The notes under the pieces were generated by a model that was given only the letters and a program-made list of their open reading frames with translations, ran no database searches and had not been told where the DNA came from. Shown in pieces: positions 45,210 through 54,645 of a DNA stretch of 64,000 nucleotides (positions within the stretch are counted from its first letter, which is position 1; each line of letters opens with the position of its first letter). Position numbers and translations under genes: made by a program. This stretch comes from Winogradskyella alexanderae (GTDB taxonomy: Bacteria; Bacteroidota; Bacteroidia; Flavobacteriales; Flavobacteriaceae), in NCBI RefSeq assembly GCF_020166335.1, contig NZ_JAIUJR010000010.1, positions 1-64,000 of the forward strand, given 5' to 3'.

Positions 45210-47240
45210 TTATTTTATCAACCCTGCACGCTTCAACAAGGCCTCAGGCTTTGGTTCTTGCCCTCTAAACTTTATATATAAGGTCATTGGGTTTTCAGTA
45301 CCACCTTGCGATAATACATAAGTTTTAAACTTATTGGCAACCGTTTTGTTAAAAATACCTTCTTCTTTAAAGTATTCAAACGCATCTGCATCTAGGACTT
45401 CCGCCCATTTATAGCTGTAATAACCTGATGAATATCCACCTTGGAAAATATGAGCAAAAGCTGTGCTCATGCAATTTTCTTTAACTTCCGGATAAAGTTG
45501 CGTATCGCCAAAAGCTTCTTTTTCATAAGATTTGACATCATTGATATTTGATGGATCAACACCATGCCAAGCCATATCCAACAGTCCGAAGCTTAATTGT
45601 CTTAAGGTTTGCATCCCTTCATTAAATGTCGCTGAAGCCTTTATTTTTTCAATTAGCTCCATTGGAATAATCTCACCAGTTTCATAATGCGTGGCAAATA
45701 ATTTTAAGGTTTCCTCTTCATAACACCAGTTTTCTAAAATCTGACTTGGTAATTCAACAAAATCCCAAAAGACACTAGTGCCAGAGAGACTTGGATAAGT
45801 TGTATTGGCAAGCATACCATGTAAGGCATGTCCAAACTCATGAAACAAGGTGGTAACTTCATTAAAAGTCAGTAAAGAGGGTTTGCTCTTTGTAGGTTTA
45901 GTAAAGTTACAAACGATAGATATGTGTGGTCTTTCATTTAAGCCATTCTTAATCATTTGAGGTTTAAAGGAGGTCATCCATGCACCATTTCGTTTACCAG
46001 CTCTTGGGAAAAAGTCGGCGTAGAATATTGAAACCAATTCACCTTCGGCATCAACCACTTCATAGGTCATGACATCGTCGTGATACGTATCTATAGTGTC
46101 AATTTTATTGAAATTAAGGCCAAAGAGTTTATTAGCGACAGTGAATGCCCCATTGATTACGTTCTCTAGTTTGAAATAAGGTTTTAATTGCTCATCGTCC
46201 AGATCGAACAACTTTTGTTTTAGCTTTTCTGAATAAAAAGCACCATCCCATTTTTGAATTTTCTCGAGGCCATCAAGATCATGTGCAAATTTTTGGAGCC
46301 TTTCAAATTCTGCTTTTGCTGCTGGTTTGGCTTTTTCTAACAGTTCGTTTAAAAAATTAGTTACCTTTTCTGGCGTCTCGGCCATGCGCTCCTCCAAAAC
46401 GAAATGCGCATGAGTTTTATATCCTAAAAGTTGGGCACGTTCGTATCTTAGATTGGCAATCTTTAGTACAATATTTTTATTATCAAGTTCATTGTTGTTG
46501 AAACCTTTGCTACCAAACGCAATAGATAGTTGTTTTCTTAGCTCTCTATTTTTCGCATAGGTCATAAATGGGATATAACTCGGGTAGTCTAATGTTATTA
46601 ACCAGCCTTCAAGTCCTTTGCTTTCCGCTAACTGTTTAGCCGCTTCTTTGGCGCCTTCGGGTAGTCCTTCCGTGTCCTTTTCGTCTGTAATTAGCATCTC
46701 AAACTTGTTGGTTTCTGCTAAAATGTGTTCGCCAAACTTAAGTTTTAGCTGGCTGAGCTCCTTATCAATTGCTCTTAGTTTGACTTTTTGATCTTCAGAA
46801 AGGTTTGCTCCATTGCGTGCAAAACTTTTATATTTTTTATCAAGAAGTGTTGTTTGTTCAGTATTAAGATCAAGTTTAGATTTTGAATCGTAAACACTTT
46901 TAACACGCTTAAATAAATCCTGATTTAAAGTAATATCATTACTAAATTCAGAAAGTAATGGTGAAACTTCTTGAGCAATTTTCTGAATTTCATCATTGGT
47001 TTCAGCAGAATTAAGATTAAAAAAGATACTTGAAATTCTATCCAATTCTTCTCCAGAATAATCCAATGCCACAATAGTATTTTCAAATGTTGGTGATTCA
47101 GTGTTTTTTACTATTGCAGCTATTTCTGATTTCGCTTTTCCAATCGCAAATTTAAAAGCAGGTAAAAAATCTTCATTTCTTATTTTTGAAAATGGTGCTG
47201 TATTATGTTGGGTATCAAAGGGTTTATTTAGGATTGTCAT
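45210..47240 (-). CDS. M3 family metallopeptidase (dipeptidyl carboxypeptidase/oligopeptidase A-like)
   Basis: A cytoplasmic zinc peptidase, 676 residues, that degrades oligopeptides. The zinc motif is HEFGH at residues 467-471 (LFHEFGHALHGML), and the third ligand glutamate is expected about 25 residues later in the SGTSVFWDFVELPSQ segment. The long N-terminal helical domain is typical for M3. No signal peptide is seen, so a cytoplasmic place is likely. It is a single leftward gene flanked by an ECF sigma gene and by purE. Confidence 0.94.
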   Translation of the reverse strand: MTILNKPFDTQHNTAPFSKIRNEDFLPAFKFAIGKAKSEIAAIVKNTESPTFENTIVALDYSGEELDRISSIFFNLNSAETNDEIQKIAQEVSPLLSEFSNDITLNQDLFKRVKSVYDSKSKLDLNTEQTTLLDKKYKSFARNGANLSEDQKVKLRAIDKELSQLKLKFGEHILAETNKFEMLITDEKDTEGLPEGAKEAAKQLAESKGLEGWLITLDYPSYIPFMTYAKNRELRKQLSIAFGSKGFNNNELDNKNIVLKIANLRYERAQLLGYKTHAHFVLEERMAETPEKVTNFLNELLEKAKPAAKAEFERLQKFAHDLDGLEKIQKWDGAFYSEKLKQKLFDLDDEQLKPYFKLENVINGAFTVANKLFGLNFNKIDTIDTYHDDVMTYEVVDAEGELVSIFYADFFPRAGKRNGAWMTSFKPQMIKNGLNERPHISIVCNFTKPTKSKPSLLTFNEVTTLFHEFGHALHGMLANTTYPSLSGTSVFWDFVELPSQILENWCYEEETLKLFATHYETGEIIPMELIEKIKASATFNEGMQTLRQLSFGLLDMAWHGVDPSNINDVKSYEKEAFGDTQLYPEVKENCMSTAFAHIFQGGYSSGYYSYKWAEVLDADAFEYFKEEGIFNKTVANKFKTYVLSQGGTENPMTLYIKFRGQEPKPEALLKRAGLIK

Positions 47241-47335
47241 GTGTTACGTCTTAATTTTCTTACTATATTGTTGATAATCTGAACTTTAACGGTTTTTTAA
47301 TACCGTTTAATTCTTTTTAGTATTTATCTTTTGTT

Positions 47336-47425
47336 TATTTTTGTAACTCTTTTAGAGCAAAGACTTTTGTTCAAAAAGGATTGGTTAATAGCGAGAAGCC
47401 TTGACAGTTGTCGAGGCTTTTTTTA
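47336..47425 (+). ncRNA. Candidate small RNA in the M3 peptidase-purE intergenic region
   Basis: On the plus strand TATTTTTG (47336-47343) matches a -7 element and an intrinsic terminator follows (stem AAGCCTTGAC/GTCGAGGCTT at 47396-47419, then a T-run). Between them short stems CTC-TTTTA-GAG and CTTTT-GTTC-AAAAG are possible. There is no plus-strand gene here: both neighbours are on the minus strand. A transcript of about 75 bases is therefore possible. The -33 part is weak, and the terminator could instead be an unrelated hairpin, so this is a low-confidence call. Confidence 0.35.
47396..47425 (+). terminator. Rightward hairpin with T-run beside purE
   Basis: An 11-pair stem (one G-T pair) followed on the plus strand by seven T residues that reach the purE stop codon. 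On the minus strand no T-run follows the hairpin, so it does not look like a purE terminator. Confidence 0.6.
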
Positions 47426-47902
47426 TAGGTCCTTTGCTGAGTCTAACACCTTAGCCTTTAAACCTTCCTTGTAACCTAAAATTTTATCTAGAATACTTTG
47501 GTCTGCACTACCAAGAATTTGTGCAGCCAAAATACCAGCGTTTTTAGCACCATTAAGAGCTACAGTTGCCACAGGGACACCGCCTGGCATTTGTAATATT
47601 GACAAGACCGAATCCCATCCATCAATTGAATTACTACTTTTTACTGGTACTCCAATCACAGGAAGTGGAGAAAGCGAAGCAACCATTCCAGGTAAATGGG
47701 CGGCGCCACCTGCACCAGCGATTATTACTTTTATTCCTCGCGTGTGCGCATTTGTACCATAATTAAATAATTTGTCTGGCGTTCTATGTGCGGAAACAAT
47801 ATCTACTTCCACTTCAATATCGAATTCCTTTAAAATATCAATTGCATCTTGCATTACTGGTAGATCACTTTTACTACCCATTATTACACCAACTTTACTC
47901 AT
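47423..47902 (-). CDS. purE: N5-carboxyaminoimidazole ribonucleotide mutase
   Basis: Converts N5-CAIR to CAIR in purine synthesis. The 159-residue chain has the class I PurE signature VGVIMGSKSDLPVMQDA, SAHRTPDKL near residue 45 and the substrate loop AGAGGAAHLPGMVASLSPLPVIGVPV. Its stop lies at 47423-47425. A second ATG at 47905 is one codon earlier. It is directly downstream of purK (junction of 3 bases), the normal pair for bacteria that use N5-CAIR. Confidence 0.97.
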   Translation of the reverse strand: MSKVGVIMGSKSDLPVMQDAIDILKEFDIEVEVDIVSAHRTPDKLFNYGTNAHTRGIKVIIAGAGGAAHLPGMVASLSPLPVIGVPVKSSNSIDGWDSVLSILQMPGGVPVATVALNGAKNAGILAAQILGSADQSILDKILGYKEGLKAKVLDSAKDL

Positions 47903-47905
47903 CAT

Positions 47906-49060
47906 TTATTCGCTTATTACTTGTATTGTTCGTTTAACTTTTTCTGCAATTTCCCGCGCCTTTTCAATGTTCTTATCTACAATGGTTACATGTCCCATTT
48001 TTCTGAACGGGCGTGTTTGTTTTTTGCCATAAATATGTGGTGTCACACCATCCATCGCCATTATTTTTTCGATATGTTTATAGACAACATTACCGGTATG
48101 TTCTTCGGCACCGACAAGATTAACCATTACACCAGCGACCTTGCTGTCTGTTCTTCCTAGAGGTAATCCTAATATGGCTCTAAGGTGCTGTTCAAATTGA
48201 CATGTATAGCTTGCCTCGATGCTGTAATGGCCCGAGTTATGTGGTCTAGGAGCTACTTCGTTGACCAATATTTCGTCGTCCTCTGTTTGAAACATTTCAA
48301 CGGCCAATAAGCCAACATGTTCAAAGGCAGCTGCGGTTTTCAAAGCAACCAACTCTGCCTTTTTTGCAATTTCATCAGGGATTCTGGCAGGACAAATTAC
48401 ATATTCTACCTGGTTGGCTTCGGGATGAAATTCCATCTCAACTACAGGATATGTTTTTAGATCACCACAGGTATTTCTAGCAACAATTACTGCCAGTTCA
48501 TTTTTAAAAGGTATCATTTTTTCGGCAATACATTCTACATTAGGTAGGTCCAAAAGATCAGTGTAGCGTTTAACAATTTTTACACCCTGTCCGTCATACC
48601 CAAATCGTGTACTTTTCCAAACAAAAGGATAACTCAGGCCTCCGTTTTCTACTGCTTCATCAATTTCTGAGGTATATGCAAAACGTGAAAAATCTGCCGT
48701 TGGAATGTTATGATCGACATAGAATAATTTTTGATGCGCCTTGTTTTGTATGGTTTTAAGTGTTTTTGAAGATGGATATACTTTTATGCCTTCATTTTCT
48801 AGAGCTTCAAGGGCATCTACATTAACATTTTCAATTTCAATAGTGAGAACATCAACCTTTTTGCCAAACGCAACAACCGTTTCAAAATCCATTAAGTCAC
48901 CAACCATAAATTCATCGCATGCTAATCTTGCCGGAGCATCTTTATTTGGGTCTATAACGCAGGTATAAACATCAAATTTACGAGTAGTGTACAACACCAT
49001 TTTGCCTAATTGGCCACCGCCTAAAATCCCAAGTTTAAATTTTGAAGAAAAGTAGTTCAT
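47906..49060 (-). CDS. purK: N5-carboxyaminoimidazole ribonucleotide synthetase
   Basis: ATP-grasp enzyme that carboxylates AIR with bicarbonate to give N5-CAIR, the substrate of PurE. The 384 residues begin with the family signature KLGILGGGQLGKMVLYTTRKF; the ATP-grasp core has RFGYDGQGVKIVK near residue 152 and the C-terminal EVAPRPHNSGHYSIEAS near 265 is the PurK hallmark. The gene reads directly into purE. A minus-strand -7 element lies about 50 bases upstream. Confidence 0.97.
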   Translation of the reverse strand: MNYFSSKFKLGILGGGQLGKMVLYTTRKFDVYTCVIDPNKDAPARLACDEFMVGDLMDFETVVAFGKKVDVLTIEIENVNVDALEALENEGIKVYPSSKTLKTIQNKAHQKLFYVDHNIPTADFSRFAYTSEIDEAVENGGLSYPFVWKSTRFGYDGQGVKIVKRYTDLLDLPNVECIAEKMIPFKNELAVIVARNTCGDLKTYPVVEMEFHPEANQVEYVICPARIPDEIAKKAELVALKTAAAFEHVGLLAVEMFQTEDDEILVNEVAPRPHNSGHYSIEASYTCQFEQHLRAILGLPLGRTDSKVAGVMVNLVGAEEHTGNVVYKHIEKIMAMDGVTPHIYGKKQTRPFRKMGHVTIVDKNIEKAREIAEKVKRTIQVISE

Positions 49061-49111
49061 CTGCTAATTCTACTTTGATGGAGTTCTATAATTAAATTAT
49101 CAAGTTTGTGG

Positions 49112-49191
49112 CAAAAATACACTAATTATGCTACATTTTTTTAAAATCACAATTCAAAAATAGTCTAACGTTAATCAAATGATTATCTTTG
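49112..49191. promoter_or_regulatory. Divergent promoter region of purK and hpt-adk
   Basis: On the minus strand TATTTTTG (complement at 49112-49119) serves purK; on the plus strand TATCTTTG (49184-49191) lies 22 bases before the hpt-adk start. Neither has an obvious TTG at the -33 distance. The two purine-related transcripts therefore diverge from a region of about 150 bases and may be regulated together. Confidence 0.45.
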
Positions 49192-49213
49192 TTTTTCTAA
49201 AATTTAATACAAC

Positions 49214-50323
49214 TTGATTAAGCTTCACGATTTATATTTCAAGCCTTTTATTTCTGAAGAGGAAATTCAAGAGGCCATACAAAAAATGGTGGATGAAATT
49301 GTTGATGATCTGGGAGATGAAATGCCGGTTTTTGTTGGGATACTCAATGGATCATTTATGTTGGTTAGTGACTTTGTGAAGTTGTACCCCAAACCTTGTG
49401 AAGTTACTTTTATTAAACTCGCCTCTTACGAAGGGGTTAAATCAACAGAAGACATTCAACGTTTAATAGGTTTAACACAAGATCTTACAGGCAGGACAGT
49501 AGTGATTTTGGAAGATATTATTGATTCTGGAAATACGTTAGAAGAGGTTCATAGAATATTTAGAAATGAAAACGTAAAACAGCTTTTAATAGCAACGCTT
49601 TTCTATAAACCAGAAGCTTACGATAAAGACTACAAACTCCATTATATTGGAATGGAAATACCGAATAAATTTATAGTAGGCTATGGTTTGGATTACAAAG
49701 GATTAGGGAGAGACATGCCAGCTGTATATCAATTAAAAACAACGCAATATATGACTAATCTTGTTTTATTTGGCCCTCCAGGCGCAGGCAAAGGAACACA
49801 AGCTAATTTTTTAAAGGAAAAATATGATTTAGTACACATTTCTACAGGAGATGTCTTTAGGTACAACATTAAAAACGAAACAGCCTTAGGTATGTTAGCT
49901 AAATCCTATATGGACAAAGGAGAATTAGTCCCTGATCAGGTCACTATTGATATGTTGAATAAAGAAGTTGAGAAAAATTCTGATGCAAAAGGATTTATTT
50001 TCGATGGTTTTCCCAGAACAAATGCGCAAGCTAAAGCCTTAGATCAATTAATGGAGTCAAAAGATTCGCAGATTAATGCAATGGTAGCCTTAGAGGTGGA
50101 TGATGAGGTTTTAGTACAACGCTTGTTAGAGCGTGGTAAAACAAGTGGTAGGGCAGACGACGCAGATGAGAGCATCATTCGAAATAGAATTAAGGAATAC
50201 TACGATAAAACCGCCATCCTTAAAGACTACTACTCAAATCAGGATAAATATTATGGTGTTGATGGTGTTGGTAGCATTGAGGAAATCACGGTACGCTTGA
50301 GTGGGGTTATAGATAAATTATAA
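49214..50323 (+). CDS. Fused hypoxanthine phosphoribosyltransferase-adenylate kinase
   Basis: One reading frame of 369 residues encodes two complete enzymes. Residues 1 to about 178 are a type I purine phosphoribosyltransferase with the PRPP loop VVILEDIIDSGNTLEE near 106 and VGYGLDYKGLGRDMPAVYQL at its end. From Met180 (ATG 49751) an adenylate kinase of 190 residues follows, with P-loop LFGPPGAGKGTQAN, HISTGDVFR and FDGFPRTNAQA. Both lengths equal those of the free enzymes, so the join has no extra linker. The start is TTG 49214 in a family-like N-terminus (LHDLYFKPF). Purine salvage and AMP/ADP balance would be linked in one polypeptide. Confidence 0.9.
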   Translation: MIKLHDLYFKPFISEEEIQEAIQKMVDEIVDDLGDEMPVFVGILNGSFMLVSDFVKLYPKPCEVTFIKLASYEGVKSTEDIQRLIGLTQDLTGRTVVILEDIIDSGNTLEEVHRIFRNENVKQLLIATLFYKPEAYDKDYKLHYIGMEIPNKFIVGYGLDYKGLGRDMPAVYQLKTTQYMTNLVLFGPPGAGKGTQANFLKEKYDLVHISTGDVFRYNIKNETALGMLAKSYMDKGELVPDQVTIDMLNKEVEKNSDAKGFIFDGFPRTNAQAKALDQLMESKDSQINAMVALEVDDEVLVQRLLERGKTSGRADDADESIIRNRIKEYYDKTAILKDYYSNQDKYYGVDGVGSIEEITVRLSGVIDKL

Positions 50324-50333
50324 ATAACAACGC

Positions 50334-50540
50334 ATGTTTTTTATTAATCCTTTAGGAGCCTTAATCATAATAGTGTTGTCTGTTTTATTTTTTCTCTTGC
50401 CAATTTTGGCTCTCATTAGCATTTTAAGAAATAAATTTGAAGACAATGACAAGTTAATTTGGGTAATAGTGGTCTTATTACTTCCTTATTTTGGATCTAT
50501 CATATATTTCATCATAGGTCGGAAGAAAAGACTCTCGTGA
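50334..50540 (+). CDS. PLDc_N-domain small membrane protein
   Basis: A 68-residue protein with two hydrophobic segments (residues about 8-30 and 42-62) separated by LRNKFEDNDKLIW, the form of the PLDc_N (phospholipase D nuclease N-terminal) membrane domain. The final FIIGRKKRLS is typical. No catalytic part is present. It lies between hpt-adk and obgE, with 10 and 50 bases of spacing, so it may be in their transcript. Function unknown. Confidence 0.75.
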   Translation: MFFINPLGALIIIVLSVLFFLLPILALISILRNKFEDNDKLIWVIVVLLLPYFGSIIYFIIGRKKRLS

Positions 50541-50590
50541 AAATTAACACCAAAAATTGATTAAAATTTCCACTTTCGTGGGATACTGAC

Positions 50591-51589
50591 ATGACAGAAG
50601 GAAATTTTGTAGATTACGTAAAGATGCATGTGGCTTCAGGTAATGGAGGAAAGGGATCTGCGCATTTACACCGCGAAAAATATATCCAAAAAGGTGGTCC
50701 AGACGGTGGCGACGGTGGCCGTGGAGGCCATGTTATTCTGAGAGGAAATTCTAATCTTTGGACACTAATTCATCTAAAGTTTAAGCGTCATATAAAAGCG
50801 GGTCACGGTGAGCACGGCAGTTCAGGCAGAAGTACAGGTGCTGATGGGCAAGATGCCATTATTGAGGTTCCGTTAGGAACTGTTGTTAGGGATACTGATA
50901 CAAATAAGATACTATTTGAAATTACCGAAGATGGAGAGGAAAAAATAGTAGCAGAAGGAGGTAAAGGTGGCCGAGGTAATTGGCATTTCAAAAGTGCCAC
51001 CAACCAAACACCTCGTTATGCCCAACCAGGTATTCCACTTGAAGAAAAAAATATTACACTAGAGTTAAAAGTCCTTGCAGATGTTGGTCTTGTTGGTTTT
51101 CCTAATGCAGGAAAATCTACATTGCTATCTGTATTAACTTCAGCAAAACCCAAAATAGCAGACTACGAATTTACAACCTTAAAACCTAATTTGGGAATTG
51201 TGAAATATCGGGATTATCAGTCGTTTGTAATGGCAGATATACCAGGTATTATTGAAGGTGCAGCAGAAGGAAAGGGTCTTGGCCACTATTTTTTAAGGCA
51301 TATAGAACGAAATTCAATATTACTATTTCTTATTCCGGCTGATTCAAAAGATATTGTTGAGCAATATGAAATCCTAATTGACGAATTGAGACGCTATAAT
51401 CCCGAAATGCTAGACAAAGAGAGATTCGTAGTAATTTCAAAATCGGATATGTTAGATGAAGAATTAAAGTCTGAAATATCAACTATTTTAGATAGAGATC
51501 TTGAAGCTGATTATATGTTTATTTCCTCAGTAGCACAGGAGGGTTTAACTGAATTAAAAGATAAACTTTGGGCAATGTTAAACCAATAG
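50591..51589 (+). CDS. obgE: GTPase Obg
   Basis: Essential ribosome-associated GTPase involved in 50S assembly and growth control. The Gly-rich Obg domain occupies residues about 3-158 ([29 protein letters not shown]). The GTPase domain follows with G1 [12 protein letters not shown] near residue 168, G3 [23 protein letters not shown] near 213 and G4-like SKSDML near 283. The 332-residue length is the short form without the C-terminal OCT domain, normal for Bacteroidetes. Confidence 0.97.
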   Translation: MTEGNFVDYVKMHVASGNGGKGSAHLHREKYIQKGGPDGGDGGRGGHVILRGNSNLWTLIHLKFKRHIKAGHGEHGSSGRSTGADGQDAIIEVPLGTVVRDTDTNKILFEITEDGEEKIVAEGGKGGRGNWHFKSATNQTPRYAQPGIPLEEKNITLELKVLADVGLVGFPNAGKSTLLSVLTSAKPKIADYEFTTLKPNLGIVKYRDYQSFVMADIPGIIEGAAEGKGLGHYFLRHIERNSILLFLIPADSKDIVEQYEILIDELRRYNPEMLDKERFVVISKSDMLDEELKSEISTILDRDLEADYMFISSVAQEGLTELKDKLWAMLNQ

Positions 51590-51597
51590 TGTAAGCT

Positions 51598-52311
51598 ATG
51601 AAGGCATACTTAAAGAGTATTGTAGAATACAACGATAACAGACTTAGTAGGGGCTTTGCTTTTTTTATTCAGTTTTTAATTGTCCTATCTGTTATAACAT
51701 TTTCTTTAGAAACATTACCAAGTTTAGAACCACGAACGAAAGTTGTTTTGCAATCTATTGAAATCTTTTGTGTAGTGGTATTTACCTTAGAATATTTGGC
51801 AAGAATTTATGTGGCAGACCAAAAATTGAGATTCATTTTTAGCTTTTTTGGAATAATTGACCTATTGGCAATCCTGCCATTCTATTTGTCTTTTGGCGTA
51901 GACCTCAGATCGTTGAGGGTTTTAAGAATGTTTAGGTTATTTAGACTTTTAAAATTAGTACGCTATAACAGAGCCATGCGTCATTTTAGTAAAGCCATGC
52001 TTTTGGCCAAGGAGCAGATAATATTGTTTATGGCCATTACACTTGTCCTTATATATTTTGCTGCTGTTGGCATTTATTATTTCGAAAATGAAGCACAACC
52101 AGAACACTTTTCATCAATTTTTGATAGTTTGTGGTGGTCTATTGTAACCTTAACTACGGTTGGTTATGGAGATGTGTATCCTATAACAGTAGGTGGAAGA
52201 ATCTTTACTTTTTTTATACTCTTAATTGGTCTTGGTATTGTAGCTATACCAACAGGAATAATTTCATCCTCTTTGACTAAAGTCGTAGAATCCAAGGGTG
52301 AACTGGAATAG
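51598..52311 (+). CDS. Voltage-gated ion (potassium) channel
   Basis: A 237-residue six-segment channel subunit. S1-S3 lie in residues about 20-100, S4 is LRSLRVLRMFRLFRLLKLVRY with regularly spaced Arg/Lys that can act as voltage sensor, and the pore holds the K+ selectivity filter TTVGYGD in TLTTVGYGDVYP. It begins 8 bases after obgE, but this is not an informative partner. No cytoplasmic RCK or cyclic-nucleotide domain is present. Confidence 0.9.
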   Translation: MKAYLKSIVEYNDNRLSRGFAFFIQFLIVLSVITFSLETLPSLEPRTKVVLQSIEIFCVVVFTLEYLARIYVADQKLRFIFSFFGIIDLLAILPFYLSFGVDLRSLRVLRMFRLFRLLKLVRYNRAMRHFSKAMLLAKEQIILFMAITLVLIYFAAVGIYYFENEAQPEHFSSIFDSLWWSIVTLTTVGYGDVYPITVGGRIFTFFILLIGLGIVAIPTGIISSSLTKVVESKGELE

Positions 52312-52359
52312 TTAAAATTGAGCTGAAAACCTTCTTTTTTTAATATCTTTAAATTAAAA

Positions 52360-52881
52360 ATGAAAGCGTTAAAATACATCTTACTTTTTGCATTTATGAG
52401 TTCCTGTGGTCCTTTAATTTATTATGACTACGAGGAAACCACAGATTTTACTCAATACAAATCTTATAGTTATTTTGATGATATGGAGACTGGACTTAGT
52501 GTGTTAGACCAAAAGCGCATTATGCGAGCTATAGATGCTGAATTACAGAAAGTTGGTATAGAACGTAAAACCAATGCTGATTTTTATATTGACATCAGTA
52601 GCAGAGATATACAGCCAACAACCAATTCTAGTTTCGGAATTGGAATGGGAGGCACTGGTGGAAATGTAGGAGGTGCAATATCTGTTGGTGTGCCTGTTGG
52701 TGGCAATTTACTGTCTAGAGAGATAACAATAGATTTTGTAGATTTGAGTGAAGGCGAAAAACTCGTTTGGCAAGCCGTCTGCGAGTCACTTTACAAACCA
52801 AATGATACACCTGAAAAGCGAGACGAACATTTTAATAAATTAATAGGAAGAATATTTAGTAAGTATCCACCCAAGGGTTAA
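52360..52881 (+). CDS. DUF4136 lipoprotein
   Basis: A secreted lipoprotein of 173 residues. The signal has FMSSC with Cys16. The mature part fits DUF4136: DYEETTDFTQYKSYSYFDD near the N-terminus, then RIMRAIDAELQKVGIERKTNADFYIDIS and a Gly-rich GIGMGGTGGNVGGAISVGVPVGG strand region, ending with LVWQAVCESLY. Function is unknown. It precedes a TPR-protein gene by 19 bases, so they may be co-transcribed. Confidence 0.83.
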   Translation: MKALKYILLFAFMSSCGPLIYYDYEETTDFTQYKSYSYFDDMETGLSVLDQKRIMRAIDAELQKVGIERKTNADFYIDISSRDIQPTTNSSFGIGMGGTGGNVGGAISVGVPVGGNLLSREITIDFVDLSEGEKLVWQAVCESLYKPNDTPEKRDEHFNKLIGRIFSKYPPKG

Positions 52882-52899
52882 TATTAATTCCTAATTGTT

Positions 52900-53853
52900 A
52901 TGTACAAGTTAATATGCTTTGTTTTCTTCTCACATATAGGCTTTGGTCAAAGTGCTATTGAAAAGACTCAAAGTTTTATGGAGGCCAAAAAATATGTTAT
53001 GGCCCAACAAGAAATACAAAACTATCTTGAACTAAATCCAAAAAGTATTAGAGCTATAGAGTTGTTAGGAGATTCTTACGCCTACCAACGCAAATGGGAT
53101 AGAGCGATTGAGCAGTATAAAAAGCTTAAAGAAAATTATCCTAATAATGCAAACTACCACTACAAATATGGAGGTGCTTTAGGCATGAAAGCAAGAAGTA
53201 TTAGCAAATTTAAAGCACTAGGAATTATAGGAGACATAAAGCAATCCTTTTTAACTGCGTCCTCATTAGACAAATCGCATATAGACACACGTTGGGCCTT
53301 GGTAGATTTGTATGTCTCTTTGCCAGGAATTGTTGGAGGAAGCTACGCTAAAGCTTTAAAGTACGCTGAAGAACTTGAAAAATTATCAAAGGTGGACGGT
53401 TATCTTGCGAAAGGATACGTTTATGAATATGATAATGAACCAGAGTTAGCAGAGAAGTATTATAAATTGGCCATTAAAGTTGGTGGATCAGTTACCTGTT
53501 ATGAGAAACTTTCTAATTTTTATGATAAACAAAAACGACCAGATAAAGCATTAGGTACTCTAGAAATATCTAAAGAGAAACATCAGCGCAATGCCATACA
53601 TTACCAAATCGGAAAGGTGTGTGCAGAATACAATATTCAATTGGACAAAGGCGAAAAATCTCTAGCGGTATATCTGGCGAATTATTCGGCAAAAGACGGT
53701 GTGCCTAAGGAATGGGCCTATTATCGCTTGGCGCAAATAAATCGACATAAAAATGACAAATCCAACGCGCTTTTTTGGATTGAAAAGGCAATTACAGGCT
53801 TGCCAAATATAGATGTCTTTCATTCTGAACAAGAGGCTATTTTAAAACTCTAA
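52900..53853 (+). CDS. Tetratricopeptide repeat protein
   Basis: A 317-residue helical repeat protein with a signal-like N-terminus (MYKLICFVFFSHIGFG). TPR-like units include YVMAQQEIQNYLELNPKSIRAIELLGDSYAYQ, WDRAIEQYKKLKENYPNNANYHYKYGGAL and LAEKYYKLAIKV. About seven repeats may be present. Periplasmic place is likely. No specific partner can be assigned. Confidence 0.8.
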   Translation: MYKLICFVFFSHIGFGQSAIEKTQSFMEAKKYVMAQQEIQNYLELNPKSIRAIELLGDSYAYQRKWDRAIEQYKKLKENYPNNANYHYKYGGALGMKARSISKFKALGIIGDIKQSFLTASSLDKSHIDTRWALVDLYVSLPGIVGGSYAKALKYAEELEKLSKVDGYLAKGYVYEYDNEPELAEKYYKLAIKVGGSVTCYEKLSNFYDKQKRPDKALGTLEISKEKHQRNAIHYQIGKVCAEYNIQLDKGEKSLAVYLANYSAKDGVPKEWAYYRLAQINRHKNDKSNALFWIEKAITGLPNIDVFHSEQEAILKL

Positions 53854-53926
53854 AAGATTTTTATCAATTCATACCTCACTATTTAGGTGTTTTTATTTTG
53901 CTAATTATTTGTTAAAAACGAATTTA

Positions 53927-53949
53927 TGATAGTAATACTATTATATTTG
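53927..53949 (+). promoter_or_regulatory. TetR promoter with inverted repeat
   Basis: TATATTTG (53942-53949) is a perfect -7 element 18 bases before the ATG at 53968. Just upstream lies ATAGT-aat-ACTAT (53927-53939), a short inverted repeat in the promoter spacer. A TetR dimer could bind it for autoregulation, but the arms are only five bases. Confidence 0.35.
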
Positions 53950-53967
53950 CAGACAAATATTTTAAGT

Positions 53968-54642
53968 ATGATAAATTTACTATCAAATTTAAAGATATCA
54001 GTTCCAGATAAAATCTTCATCAAAGATCCAGAGTCTTCTGATTTAGGCAAGCGTATTATTGAGCACAGTATCTTATTGATTGAAGAAATTGGATTTGACA
54101 ATTTCACTTTTAAAAAGTTAGGAGCCAAAATAGGTTCTAACGAAAGTTCTATTTATCGTTATTTTGAAAGCAAACATAAACTATTACTTTATCTCACATC
54201 TTGGTATTGGGCATGGATTGAATATCAATTGGTATTTGCAACGCATAATATCCCAAATAAAAAGGAACAATTATTTAAGGCAATTGAAGTTGTAACTAAA
54301 TCAATAAAAGAAGATGTAGCTTTTTCCCATATAAACGAGGTTGTATTAAATAGAATTATTGTAAATGAATATTCTAAAAGCTACCTGACTAAAGAGGTAG
54401 ATAATGAGAACGAAGAGGGATATTTTGCAATTTATAAGCGACTAATAACACGACTAAGCGGTATTATCTCAAATGTAGATAACTCTTATGAATACCCTTT
54501 GAGTTTAGCCAGTACAATTGTTGAGGGTGCATTACATCAGCATTTTTTAAAATCGCATTTTAGGACAATTACAGATTGCGACCAAGATATTACACCAACT
54601 GATTTCTTTACGAACCTAACCATAAAAGTTTTAAATATTTAA
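53968..54642 (+). CDS. TetR/AcrR family transcriptional regulator
   Basis: A 224-residue repressor-type protein that probably controls the exporter operon beginning 3 bases after it. The N-terminal helix-turn-helix domain is LGKRIIEHSILLIEEIGFDNFTFKKLGAKIGSNESSIYRYFESKHKLLLYLTSWYW (residues about 26-80; given here by its halves IGFDNFTFKKLGAKIG and NESSIYRYFESKHKLL). The ligand domain is not recognised. I start at ATG 53968 because the earlier frame start at 53926 lies inside the promoter. Confidence 0.88.
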   Translation: MINLLSNLKISVPDKIFIKDPESSDLGKRIIEHSILLIEEIGFDNFTFKKLGAKIGSNESSIYRYFESKHKLLLYLTSWYWAWIEYQLVFATHNIPNKKEQLFKAIEVVTKSIKEDVAFSHINEVVLNRIIVNEYSKSYLTKEVDNENEEGYFAIYKRLITRLSGIISNVDNSYEYPLSLASTIVEGALHQHFLKSHFRTITDCDQDITPTDFFTNLTIKVLNI

Positions 54643-54645
54643 CAG

